Shown here one piece after another: positions 52,586 to 60,811 of a stretch of 64,000 bases of DNA. Location of the stretch: assembly GCA_040505895.1 (NCBI GenBank), contig JBEVXU010000007.1, positions 1 to 64,000 on the forward strand. The letters run 5' to 3'. The notes under the pieces were generated by a model. It was not told the origin of the DNA. It did no database searches and was given only the letters and a program-made list of their open reading frames with translations. Made by a program: the position numbers and the translations under genes. Position 1 is the first letter of the stretch. Every line of letters begins with the position of its first letter. Source of the stretch: Vondammii sp040505895 (lineage in GTDB: Bacteria; Pseudomonadota; Gammaproteobacteria; Chromatiales; Chromatiaceae).

Positions 52586-53659
52586 TTATTTACTACTCTG
52601 AATATAGGCAGTATCGGAAATCTCAGTCCAAACACGAGACTTCGCCATGTACGCAGCCTGTGAATCGATGATCTCTTTAGCCATAGGATCTTTCGCCGCA
52701 CGCTCAGCCAGCAGTTCGGCATTAGCCTTACGCATCGCGCTAATCACTTCGGAGGGGAAGGTCTTAACCTTGATATCAGGGAACTCCTTCTTCATGGTTG
52801 CCCAGTTCTCACCACTGGCATGATAGGAGTGGATATACATGTCATAGGCAGCCGTACGCATTGATACACGCAGGATCTCCTGTAGATCAGCAGGCAGCTT
52901 TTTCCAGGCACGCTTGTTGATCATGAACTGCAGTTCGGTGGCAGGCTCATGCCAACCGGTGTAGTAGTAAGGCGCAATCTTGTGGAAGCCCATGCGCAGA
53001 TCGAGGGAAGGACCTACCCACTCCAGAGCATCGATGGTACGACGTTCCAGTGAAGTGTAAAGCTCACCTGCGGGGATATTTGTCGGCTTCGCACCCAGTT
53101 TCGCCAGAACTTCACCAGCAAAGCCAGGAATACGCATCTTCAGTCCCTTAAGGTCAGCAACACTGTTGATCTCTTTCTGGAACCAACCACCCATCTGGTT
53201 ACCGGTGTTACCACCAGGAAAGGAGAGAATACTGTGTTTGTCATATGTCTTCTCCATCAACTCCATACCACCGCCGTAATAGAACCAGCCATACTGCTCA
53301 GGCGCGGTCATGCCAAAGGGCATGGTGGTGAAAAAGAGGGTGTTGGCGTCCTTACCCTTCCAGTAGTAAGAAGCAGAGTGGCCCATGTCATATTGACCGG
53401 AGCGGACCATATCAAAGATACCCAGTGCCGCCTTATGCTTGTTTTTGGAGTCGATGGTGATCTTCAGACGACCGTTGGACATCTTCTCTGCCATCTTGGC
53501 AAAGTTCTTGGTCGCATCACCAAAGATAGGGAAATTGGAGGGCCAGGTCTCGGCCAGTTTCAGACGATATACCTTATCAGCAGCAAACGTCGGGGCAGCA
53601 AATGCCATAACGCAAGCCACCGTAGCAATCAGCTTTTTAGTAAATGTGAGCTTCAACAT
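52586..53659 (-). CDS. dctP: TRAP binding protein, TakP-like (2-oxo-acid type)
   Basis: Start ATG at 53659 after GAGAGGAAAA gives 357 residues with signal peptide MLKLTFTKKLIATVACVMAFAA, split here at FAADK for cleavage. The body shares the TakP pattern: ETWPSNFPIFG, DMGHSASYYWKGK, FFTTMPFGM, GGNTGNQMGGWF, LKGLKMRIPGFAGEV, ALEWVGP and YYTGWHEP. TakP binds pyruvate and other 2-oxo acids through Arg (here in KMRIPG) and a cation. Substrate assigned by this resemblance. The 338 bases before it (53660-53997) hold a promoter region but no gene. Confidence 0.88.
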   Translation of the reverse strand: MLKLTFTKKLIATVACVMAFAAPTFAADKVYRLKLAETWPSNFPIFGDATKNFAKMAEKMSNGRLKITIDSKNKHKAALGIFDMVRSGQYDMGHSASYYWKGKDANTLFFTTMPFGMTAPEQYGWFYYGGGMELMEKTYDKHSILSFPGGNTGNQMGGWFQKEINSVADLKGLKMRIPGFAGEVLAKLGAKPTNIPAGELYTSLERRTIDALEWVGPSLDLRMGFHKIAPYYYTGWHEPATELQFMINKRAWKKLPADLQEILRVSMRTAAYDMYIHSYHASGENWATMKKEFPDIKVKTFPSEVISAMRKANAELLAERAAKDPMAKEIIDSQAAYMAKSRVWTEISDTAYIQSSK

Positions 53660-53949
53660 ATGATGTTTTCCTCTCTTGTAGTCATCATCTCTTCTACCCG
53701 TCTCCGGGCGGGATATTCCAGCGATAACGATAGTGCCAAACCGGCACAAGAGTGGATAGTCGTGTCACCACACCCATGAATACGTAGTTTTACGTAGAAC
53801 GACAGAACGCACACATGGTGTTCTATCCTGAAAAATCCTCATGCAGCACGGGGTCTCCTTCCCATCGAACCTTAAGGAGATTGGCATTTCTCAAATCGAG
53901 AGTGTAAATCAGAGTCGGTAAGAGGAGAAAGTCCTTCTAGCAAGGGCCT

Positions 53950-53992
53950 TTTTCCGTTAGTCTCATATAAAATAGTTGACATTAACGGAAAA
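53950..53992. promoter_or_regulatory. Inverted repeat just before the thioesterase start
   Basis: TTTTCCGTTA and TAACGGAAAA are perfect complements separated by 23 bases. The right arm holds the only GGA that could serve as ribosome site and ends six bases before the ATG. Folding would hide the start; alternatively, it is an operator. Confidence 0.45.
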
Positions 53993-53997
53993 TATTT

Positions 53998-54402
53998 ATG
54001 GGTGATTTACCCGCCACTACTTGCAACCCAGGCGAACGCCAGCTGGCTATTCGTGTTCTGGCAATGCCTGCTGACACAAACCCTGCCGGGGATATATTTG
54101 GTGGCTGGATTATGTCTCAGGCCGATGTAGCAGGAAGCATTATCGCGGTGCAGGTCGCTCAGGGCCGTGTTGTAACAGTGGCGGTAAACGACTTCCAGTT
54201 TATCGCCCCCGCTTATGTCGGGGATCTGGTCTCCTGCTATGCCGAGGTAGAGAAACGTGGTCGAACTTCAGTAAGGGTCAGTGTTGAGGTGTTTGCCCAA
54301 CGAGACCGTGACCCTGGCTCACACCACCAGATTGCCGAAGCCTCGATCACTTATGTAGCGGTGGACGAGAGTGTGAAACCCAAGGTGCTGCCACCGACAT
54401 AG
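53998..54402 (+). CDS. Acyl-CoA thioesterase, YciA type
   Basis: 134 residues with a single hotdog fold: LAIRVLAMPADTNPAGDIFGGWIMSQAD holds the catalytic Asp region, followed by VTVAVNDFQFIAPAYVGDLV and ISVEVFAQR-like strands. YciA enzymes hydrolyse short and medium acyl-CoA to control CoA pools and membrane composition. Stands alone between divergent dctP and convergent uvrB. The 271 bases after it contain a doubled TGGATACAG but no gene. Confidence 0.88.
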   Translation: MGDLPATTCNPGERQLAIRVLAMPADTNPAGDIFGGWIMSQADVAGSIIAVQVAQGRVVTVAVNDFQFIAPAYVGDLVSCYAEVEKRGRTSVRVSVEVFAQRDRDPGSHHQIAEASITYVAVDESVKPKVLPPT

Positions 54403-54673
54403 ACATGAGCTCTATGCACACAATTATCAGATAATCTCCGATAGGAAAACCACATATATTTGAAGCCGTTAAGCTCGAGTATAAAATCAATAAAACTTCA
54501 GGCCAAAGAATCAACTACCCAAGCCGCACAATGAATTACTGGAGATTCAGTGGATACAGTGGATACAGTGACCCTCATACTAACCCTCTACTCCGCAAAG
54601 AGAAGGCGCTGGAGTTTTTACTGCTACCTCGGTAGTCTCCTCCGTACCCTCTGATTACCTCTTTAACAAACAC

Positions 54674-56680
54674 TCAAGCCAGCAACCCACTCGCCTGTAG
54701 TTTATGGATCTGGTCGCGTACTCGGGCAGCATCCTCGAACTCCAGATCGCGGGCATGCTGGTACATCTCCTTCTCCAGCGCCTTGATCCGCTTGGCCATC
54801 TGGGCAGGAGTGAGTGCGGCGTACTCCGCCTCCTCTTCGGCAACCTTGGCATATTGCTTAGCCGACAAGGGAGCACCTGGGCGGGCTCCTTCCATGATAT
54901 CGGCAACCGCCTTGCGGATCGTCTTGGGGGTGATGCCGTTGGCTTTGTTGTGAGCCATCTGTTTGACACGGCGGCGCTCGGTCTCGTCGATAGCACGGCG
55001 CATTGAGCCGGTGATCTTGTCGGCGTAGAGAATCGCTTTGCCACTGACATTACGAGCAGCACGACCAATGGTCTGGATCAGCGCCCCCTCTGAACGCAGA
55101 AAACCCTCCTTGTCGGCATCGAGTATCGCTACCAGGGTGACCTCAGGTATATCCAAACCCTCACGCAGCAGGTTGATGCCCACCAGCACATCAAACACAC
55201 CCAGACGTAGATCGCGGATAATCTCCACCCGCTCGACGGTCTCTATATCCGAGTGGAGGTAACGCACACGGATGCCGTGATCATTGAGGTAGTCGGTCAG
55301 ATCCTCAGACATCCGTTTGGTGAGGGTGGTGACCAGTACCCGCTCTTCCTTCTCCACCCGCAGGTTGATCTCGGAGAGCAGATCATCCACTTGAGTACCG
55401 GCGGGTCGCACCTCTATCTCGGGATCAAGAAGACCGGTAGGACGCACCACCTGTTCGATTACCGCTCCTGAGTGCTCCAGTTCATACGCACGCGGGGTGG
55501 CGGAGAGATAGATAGTCTGGGGTGTCTTTAGCTCAAACTCCTCGAAACGCAGGGGGCGGTTGTCCAGGGCGGATGGTAGGCGAAAGCCGTACTCCACCAG
55601 TGTCTCCTTGCGGGAACGGTCACCCCGGTACATCCCACCCACTTGGGGGATGGAGACATGGCTCTCATCCGCCACCAGCAGAGCGTTCTCCGGCAGGTAA
55701 TCGAGCAGGGTCGGCGGTGCCTCACCCGACTTGCGCCCGGAGAGGTAGCGGGAGTAGTTCTCAATCCCTGAGCAGTAGCCCAACTCTATGATCATCTCGA
55801 TATCGTAACGGGTGCGCTGTTCCAGGCGCTGGGCCTCCACTAGCTTATTGACGCTGTAGAGCTGTTCCAGCCGCTCCTTCAGCTCCACCTTGATCTTCTC
55901 TACCGCCTGCAGAAGTTTCTCCCGGGGGGTGACATAGTGAGACTTGGGGAAGATGGTAAAGCGCGGCACCTTGCGCAGCACCTCGCCTGTGAGTGGATCA
56001 AACAGGGAGATTGCCTCCACCTCACCGTCGAACAGCTCCAGGCGCACCGCCTCACCATCGGACTCCGCCGGATAGATATCGATCAGTTCGCCGCGCACCC
56101 GGTAGGTGGCGCGGTGCAGTTCCACATCGTTGCGGCTGTACTGCAGTTCAGCGAGGCGGCGAATGATATCGCGCTGATCGAGGGTCTCCCCACGCGACAG
56201 GTGCAGCACCATATTGAGATAGGAGCGGGGATCGCCAAGGCCGTAGATACAGGAGACGGTGGCGACGATGATAGTGTCCGACCGTTCCAGCAACGCCTTG
56301 GTGGCGGAGAGGCGCATCTGCTCGATATGCTCGTTGACCGAGGCGTCTTTGTCGATAAAGGTATCGGACGAAGGTACATAGGCCTCAGGCTGATAGTAGT
56401 CGTAGTAGGAGACGAAGTACTCCACCGCGTTATTGGGGAAAAACGCTTTCATCTCACCGTAGAGCTGGGCCGCCAGTGTCTTGTTGTGAGCCAGAATCAA
56501 AGTCGGTCGCTGCAGATCCTGGATCACATTAGCAATGGTGAAAGTCTTGCCTGAACCCGTCACCCCCAGCAGAGTGAGCCCTGCCTCGCCATCATTGAGC
56601 CCCTCCAGCAATTGTCGGATCGCCTCCGGCTGGTCTCCTGCAGGGGAGAAATCTGACTCGAGCTGAAATTCTTTCGCCAT
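54674..56680 (-). CDS. uvrB: Excinuclease ABC subunit B
   Basis: 668 residues, full length. Walker A GVTGSGKTFTIA near residue 40, beta-hairpin YYDYYQPEAYVPSSDTFIDKD, DESH box in VADESHVSIPQ, helicase motif GRAARN, and the C-terminal UvrC-binding UVR motif (ALEKEMYQHARDLEFEDAARVRD). Damage-recognition helicase of nucleotide-excision repair. Divergent from aspC. Confidence 0.98.
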   Translation of the reverse strand: MAKEFQLESDFSPAGDQPEAIRQLLEGLNDGEAGLTLLGVTGSGKTFTIANVIQDLQRPTLILAHNKTLAAQLYGEMKAFFPNNAVEYFVSYYDYYQPEAYVPSSDTFIDKDASVNEHIEQMRLSATKALLERSDTIIVATVSCIYGLGDPRSYLNMVLHLSRGETLDQRDIIRRLAELQYSRNDVELHRATYRVRGELIDIYPAESDGEAVRLELFDGEVEAISLFDPLTGEVLRKVPRFTIFPKSHYVTPREKLLQAVEKIKVELKERLEQLYSVNKLVEAQRLEQRTRYDIEMIIELGYCSGIENYSRYLSGRKSGEAPPTLLDYLPENALLVADESHVSIPQVGGMYRGDRSRKETLVEYGFRLPSALDNRPLRFEEFELKTPQTIYLSATPRAYELEHSGAVIEQVVRPTGLLDPEIEVRPAGTQVDDLLSEINLRVEKEERVLVTTLTKRMSEDLTDYLNDHGIRVRYLHSDIETVERVEIIRDLRLGVFDVLVGINLLREGLDIPEVTLVAILDADKEGFLRSEGALIQTIGRAARNVSGKAILYADKITGSMRRAIDETERRRVKQMAHNKANGITPKTIRKAVADIMEGARPGAPLSAKQYAKVAEEEAEYAALTPAQMAKRIKALEKEMYQHARDLEFEDAARVRDQIHKLQASGLLA

Positions 56681-56900
56681 GGGTATTCTGCTGCTTCGAT
56701 GAATTGGTTATTATTACAGGTCGCGACCACCGATACACCTGATAGAATGGGTCAGAATTCGTAAGCTATGTGTAGTTTGCCCAGCCAGGCGCTATCGTAG
56801 TAAAAAATGAGCCCCTGAACCGGCGATTTTCTGAGCACCGTCTCAGTCTGCCATTCCCAGGCTTCCGACTATCATAAATTCAAATCGAGATTTGAGAACA

Positions 56901-58085
56901 ATGAGTAGCAAACTTTCAGCCCGCGTACAGGCAGTCAAGCCCTCACTCACCCTGGCGATAACCGCCCGCGCTAAAGAGATGCGTGCTGCAGGAAAAGACA
57001 TTATCGGCCTCGGCGCCGGTGAACCGGACTTTGATACCCCCGACCACATCAAACAGGCCGCCATTGAGGCGATCAACAACGGTTTTACCAAATACACTGC
57101 GGTAGATGGTACGCCTGAGCTGAAGAAAGCGATTATTGAAAAATTCAAACGCGACAACGGCTTTGACTATCAAATGGATGAGATTCTGGTATCCAGTGGT
57201 GGCAAACAGAGCTTCTTCAACATGGCACAGGCGATTCTTGACCCTGGTGACGAGGTGGTGATACCCGCCCCCTACTGGGTCTCCTATCCGGATATGGCCC
57301 TGCTTGCAGGTGGTATCCCGGTACTGGTTCATGCCGGCCCAGAACAGAACTTCAAGATCACCCCGAGCCAACTGGCTGCCGCGATCACCGACAAGACACG
57401 ACTAGTGGTGATCAACAGCCCCTCCAATCCCACCGGTATGTCCTATAGCCGTGACGAACTGGCCGCACTGGGCGAGGTACTACTGGAGTACCCCCGGGTC
57501 GTCGTTGCCAGTGACGACATGTACGAGCATATCCGCTGGGTCGATGAACCCTTCGTCAATATCCTCAACGCCTGCCCACAGCTGCACGACCGCTGCATGG
57601 TGCTTAACGGAGTCTCCAAAGCCTACTCTATGACTGGCTGGCGCATCGGTTATGCCGCCGGACCTGCAGAGATCATCAAGGCGATGAAGAAGGTCCAATC
57701 CCAGAGTACCTCCAACCCAGCTTCGATCTCTCAGGTGGCGGCTCAGGCGGCACTGGAGGGACCTCAGGAGTGCATAGGTGAAATGCTGGTGGCCTTCAAG
57801 GAGCGCCATGACTATGTTGTGGACCGCCTCAACAAGATCCCTGGGGTGAACTGCCTACCCACCGATGGCACCTTCTACCTGCTGCCTGGAGTACAAGAGG
57901 CGATCAAGAGAATCGACGGTGTCAGTAATGATCTCGATCTGGCGGAGCATCTAATCGAAAAAGCGGGTGTCGCCCTGGTGCCGGGATCAGCTTTCGGTAT
58001 CCCCGGCCATATTCGTATCTCCATCGCCACCAGCATGGAGAACCTCATCAGTGCACTGGATCGGCTTGAGAAAGCTCTTGGCTAA
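56901..58085 (+). CDS. Aspartate aminotransferase (PLP, class I)
   Basis: 394 residues from ATG 56901 (a TTG at 56892 is possible). Class-I fold with GLGAGEPDFDTPDHI, NSPSNPTGMSY, SDDMYEHIRW and the lysine that binds PLP in NGVSKAYSMTGWRIGYAAG; Arg in HIRISIATS binds the substrate carboxylate. Converts aspartate plus 2-oxoglutarate to oxaloacetate plus glutamate; subfamily Ib, as in AspC of many proteobacteria. Confidence 0.95.
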   Translation: MSSKLSARVQAVKPSLTLAITARAKEMRAAGKDIIGLGAGEPDFDTPDHIKQAAIEAINNGFTKYTAVDGTPELKKAIIEKFKRDNGFDYQMDEILVSSGGKQSFFNMAQAILDPGDEVVIPAPYWVSYPDMALLAGGIPVLVHAGPEQNFKITPSQLAAAITDKTRLVVINSPSNPTGMSYSRDELAALGEVLLEYPRVVVASDDMYEHIRWVDEPFVNILNACPQLHDRCMVLNGVSKAYSMTGWRIGYAAGPAEIIKAMKKVQSQSTSNPASISQVAAQAALEGPQECIGEMLVAFKERHDYVVDRLNKIPGVNCLPTDGTFYLLPGVQEAIKRIDGVSNDLDLAEHLIEKAGVALVPGSAFGIPGHIRISIATSMENLISALDRLEKALG

Positions 58086-58095
58086 TTAAGACAAT

Positions 58096-58135
58096 AATCG
58101 CCGTCACCACTGAGTTCATCAGGGTGGCGGTGATT
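58096..58135 (+). terminator. Hairpin after the aminotransferase gene
   Basis: AATCGCCGTCACC pairs with GGGTGGCGGTGATT (G-U pairs allowed) about ten bases after the stop. The T-run is weak, so it may be an mRNA-end stabiliser. No gene is seen from here to 58420. Confidence 0.5.
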
Positions 58136-58420
58136 CTATGTTTATATCCCTCACTTTAGGCCCCCCATTCGCTACACCATCTCCCCCCAACCACTTTCCC
58201 TCGTTAGTCTGACGTGACAATAGCGATCGCCTCATAGGAATATTTTGACTAAGTCAGAAAATTCCTACTCTCCCTTCAGATATATCTCATGAACTGAGCA
58301 CGACCACAGAGTAGTATTTAAAGTCATACTACACCGAACTACTAAATACTTGAGTACAGTTACAGCCATAAAAATCACAGGGTGTACGGAAAACGCCCTT
58401 CCTATGCAAGGAGTGCAGCT

Positions 58421-58978
58421 ATGGGAATCTTTCCTCAACAAAATCTCTGCCGTCTCTACGGTATCACCCTGATTGAGTTGTTGATCGTTTTGGCGATCAG
58501 CGGCATCCTTTTCGCCTCTGCAGGCCCCGCCTTCTCTACCCTGATAGGAAGCACAGCGGTCACCACTGCAGTTAACGATATGGTGGGACGCCTGCATCTG
58601 GCCCGTAGCGAGGCGGTAAAACGTCGGGTCAAAGTGACCCTCTGCCCCAGCGATGACAACATCACCTGCCTCAAGACCACCGAGTGGCACCACGGCTTTA
58701 TCATCTTCTCGAATGAGAACGGCAACGGTGTAGTTGATGGAGAAGATCAACTGCTGCGAACCTATCAGCCCGGCAGCAGCCGGGTGGGAATATACTCAAC
58801 ACCGGGGCGCAAAAAGCTCTCCTACAAACCGGACGGCGGCGCCCGTGGAAGCAATGCCACCCTTGCTGTATGTGACACAGGCGGAGAACTACCTCCTCGC
58901 TATGTTATCGTCTCCGGAACCGGCCGTCCTCGGTCATCCAAGACCAAGCCCCATGGCAGCCCAATAAGCTGTGGATAG
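58421..58978 (+). CDS. Type IV pilus-like pseudopilin, GspH/FimT family
   Basis: ATG 58421 with GGAG upstream gives 185 residues. The prepilin leader ends at YG, then ITLIELLIVLAISGILFASA with the conserved Glu5 of the mature chain. Two FimT features follow: LHLARSEAVKRRVKVTLCPS and a C-terminal Cys pair region (CDTGG, SCG). Minor pseudopilins start pilus assembly and some bind DNA; the C-terminus here is basic (GRPRSSKTKPHG), as in FimT proteins active in DNA uptake. Just upstream of tRNA-Asn. Confidence 0.88.
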   Translation: MGIFPQQNLCRLYGITLIELLIVLAISGILFASAGPAFSTLIGSTAVTTAVNDMVGRLHLARSEAVKRRVKVTLCPSDDNITCLKTTEWHHGFIIFSNENGNGVVDGEDQLLRTYQPGSSRVGIYSTPGRKKLSYKPDGGARGSNATLAVCDTGGELPPRYVIVSGTGRPRSSKTKPHGSPISCG

Positions 58979-59043
58979 TATTTTTTTCCCTTCAGCTATT
59001 GACCATCGGATGCGGGGTGATTAGTATACGCGCCTCGACACAT

Positions 59044-59119
59044 TCCTCGGTAGCTCAGTTGGTAGAGCGGGTGACTGTTAATCACTAGGTCGGCGGTTCG
59101 AGCCCGTCCCGAGGAGCCA
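59044..59119 (+). tRNA. tRNA-Asn (GUU)
   Basis: Seventy-six bases: acceptor TCCTCGG pairs with CCGAGGA, D-arm and T-arm (GGTTCGAGCC) are normal, anticodon arm GTGACTGTTAATCAC has anticodon GTT, and CCA is encoded. Confidence 0.96.
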
Positions 59120-59126
59120 TATTCTA

Positions 59127-59163
59127 AAAGGGTTAGCAGGCTTAGTATCTGCTAACCCTTTTT
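59127..59163 (+). terminator. Terminator of tRNA-Asn
   Basis: AAGGGTTAGCA pairs with TGCTAACCCTT around an 11-base loop and ends in a T run, eight bases after the tRNA. Confidence 0.88.
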
Positions 59164-59229
59164 CTTTGGGGCTACACCGGTGCTACGGCAAGTCGCCTTT
59201 ATGCACCCATAACGACAAATCGAGCACGA

Positions 59230-59569
59230 TTAGAAGTGTTTACACAAGCCGTAATACACTTCTGAATTAGCCATAAATACAAATGGCTTCTCTTGTCCTG
59301 CACTAAACTCTTCTACAGTAAAGTGCATATAAATTATTCCAGCCATCCCAAGTGGCTGTACTAACCACCTTGTATGAACCATCATTTGAGCCGTAGTTAA
59401 TAATGCTGGGGTCTGAATCAAACATATTTTTAAGTGCCCCACTCATAACCCCAGTTGCTCTATTCACTGTATACTGGGCACCTGCTGATAATTCATAGAT
59501 TCGAGCTTACTTTTTCCTTCATCGGTGACCAGAAAACCGCTTGTTAGCTTTATTAATGGAATAAACATG
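59230..59569 (-). pseudogene. Decayed gene with at least two frameshifts
   Basis: Three overlapping minus-strand segments make good protein only if joined across frames: MFIPLIKLTSGFLVTDEGKS (from about 59568), then YELSAGAQYTVNRATGVMSG and SIINYGSNDGSYKVVSTATWDG, then HFTVEEFSAGQEKPFVFM to VYYGLCKHF. The first switch falls near 59497, the second near 59330. I do not recognise the family. The likely N-terminus overlaps the lipoprotein start on the other strand. Confidence 0.45.
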
Positions 59570-59908
59570 TATCGAGTAATATTGATAATTTCGCTATCTA
59601 CATTTTTCCTTAGTGGGTGTCTTGCTACACCTGGTGATGCAGCAAATCGAACCGGGCATCCAGAACAAGCTGCTGAGCTTTATAGAAAGGGCGCAGAGCA
59701 AGGGGATGCTAAAGCAGCGCTTAAACTTGGCCTTCTTCTAGATGAAGGGAAGGTAAATCAACGTAAATACGGTTCTGCTGGTAAGTGGTTTAATAAAGGC
59801 TGTAAATTGGGTAGCATATTGAGTTGCCATAATGTTGGTGTAGCCTATGAGTATGGTAAAAGCGGCGCGGCTATGCTCAAACGTTATGTATTCCTACAGA
59901 TTCCCTAA
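59567..59908 (+). CDS. Sel1-repeat lipoprotein, probably truncated
   Basis: ATG 59567 gives a lipoprotein signal with lipobox LSGC (Cys20 or so) and one and a half Sel1-like repeats (AAELYRKGAEQGDAKAALKLGLLLDEGK; AGKWFNKGCKLGSILSCHNVGVAYEYGKSG). The chain then ends abruptly in AAMLKRYVFLQIP, where another helix would be expected, so a frameshift or fusion may have shortened it. Sel1 proteins mediate protein contacts in the envelope. Base composition is AT-richer than nearby uvrB/aspC. Confidence 0.6.
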   Translation: MYRVILIISLSTFFLSGCLATPGDAANRTGHPEQAAELYRKGAEQGDAKAALKLGLLLDEGKVNQRKYGSAGKWFNKGCKLGSILSCHNVGVAYEYGKSGAAMLKRYVFLQIP

Positions 59909-59936
59909 TTGAAATTAATATCAACTCGGTTGGTTT

Positions 59937-60500
59937 ATGAAATCCATATCTTACGAACTAAAAAAAATACTGATATTTACCACTGCAATCGTAGTGCTAT
60001 CGGTTGGTTACTATATTTATATAAGTATTAAATATCCTCCTATCCCTGAGCATGAAACATTTCTATCCGAGCTTGGAGAAGGTATAGGTGAAATTGGCCT
60101 TTGGCTTCTCTTGTTCATTTATGCGCGAACTGCACTTAAGTTAGCACTAGGAAAAGGTGCACTATCAAAAAGGATTCTGCCGGACTATGCGTCCCCGATA
60201 GATGCAAGCTTGTTTCAAAGGCTGATACGGTTCCTCGATCGTACCCACATATATTTTGGTATTGGTGCAGTTGCAACAATCCTTTTGCACATAGCTCTAT
60301 TGGGATTACCCATGCATATCCTTTTTTTTCCGGCGGTCTTGTTACTAGTTGTATGGCAGGGTGCATTTGGTTTGTTTATTAGCTGGAAGTACACGTCAAA
60401 AGAGATAAAGAAGCTTTCTTACCTTGTTCATGCTCAGTTGTTCACGGGAATATTGATGGGTGTATTCGCATACCTGGGTCACGTATTTATCGATAATTAG
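59937..60500 (+). CDS. Four-helix membrane protein, possible haem b
   Basis: 187 residues with hydrophobic segments at about 10-30, 50-65, 98-118, 122-142 and 160-180. Histidines recur inside or next to helices (RTHIYFGIG, LLHIALLG, LVHAQLF, LGHVFID), a spacing seen in haem-b membrane proteins such as ferric-reductase-like or YedZ-like ones, but no close family is recognised. AT-rich like its neighbour; both may have arrived together beside tRNA-Asn. Confidence 0.55.
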   Translation: MKSISYELKKILIFTTAIVVLSVGYYIYISIKYPPIPEHETFLSELGEGIGEIGLWLLLFIYARTALKLALGKGALSKRILPDYASPIDASLFQRLIRFLDRTHIYFGIGAVATILLHIALLGLPMHILFFPAVLLLVVWQGAFGLFISWKYTSKEIKKLSYLVHAQLFTGILMGVFAYLGHVFIDN

Positions 60501-60529
60501 GATGATTAGATTATTGACCCGAATTGAAG

Positions 60530-60811
60530 TAGAACACATACAAGCGCATGCAGTCGGAGGGTGATGAAACACGGCAGTTAGTTTTTGATCTTGGTATGGA
60601 GCCGGTAGTTCCTCCGAAGAGCAATCGCTTGTCACCATGGGAATACGACAAGGAGATGTATAAGAAATGAAATGAGGTTGAGTGATTGTTCCGGCACCTC
60701 AAGGGATTTAGGAGAATTTTCTCACGTTTCGATAAATTGGATGTTGTATTTATATTCTATATTCATTTCGCATTGATCACCGATGCTTTGATTAGTGTTA
60801 ACAGGCCCTAG
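60530..60811 (+). pseudogene. C-terminal fragment of an IS5-family transposase
   Basis: Frame from 60548 encodes EGDETRQLVFDLGMEPVVPP, KSNRLSPWEYDKEMYKK, then TGA (60668), NEVE, TGA (60683), LFRHLKGFRRIFSRFDKLDV and FALITDAL. This is the end of an IS5-type DDE transposase, including the NEVERLF-like helix with the catalytic Glu. Two stop codons and the lack of the N-terminal part show it is dead. The fragment ends at a terminal repeat (60793-60811), in which the HD-GYP stop codon is embedded. Confidence 0.85.

Noticed and set aside
50578..60811. Composite transposon carrying TRAP, uvrB, aspC and tRNA-Asn
   Set aside because: The cargo is core-type and no intact transposase is present; kept only as an observation about end geometry.
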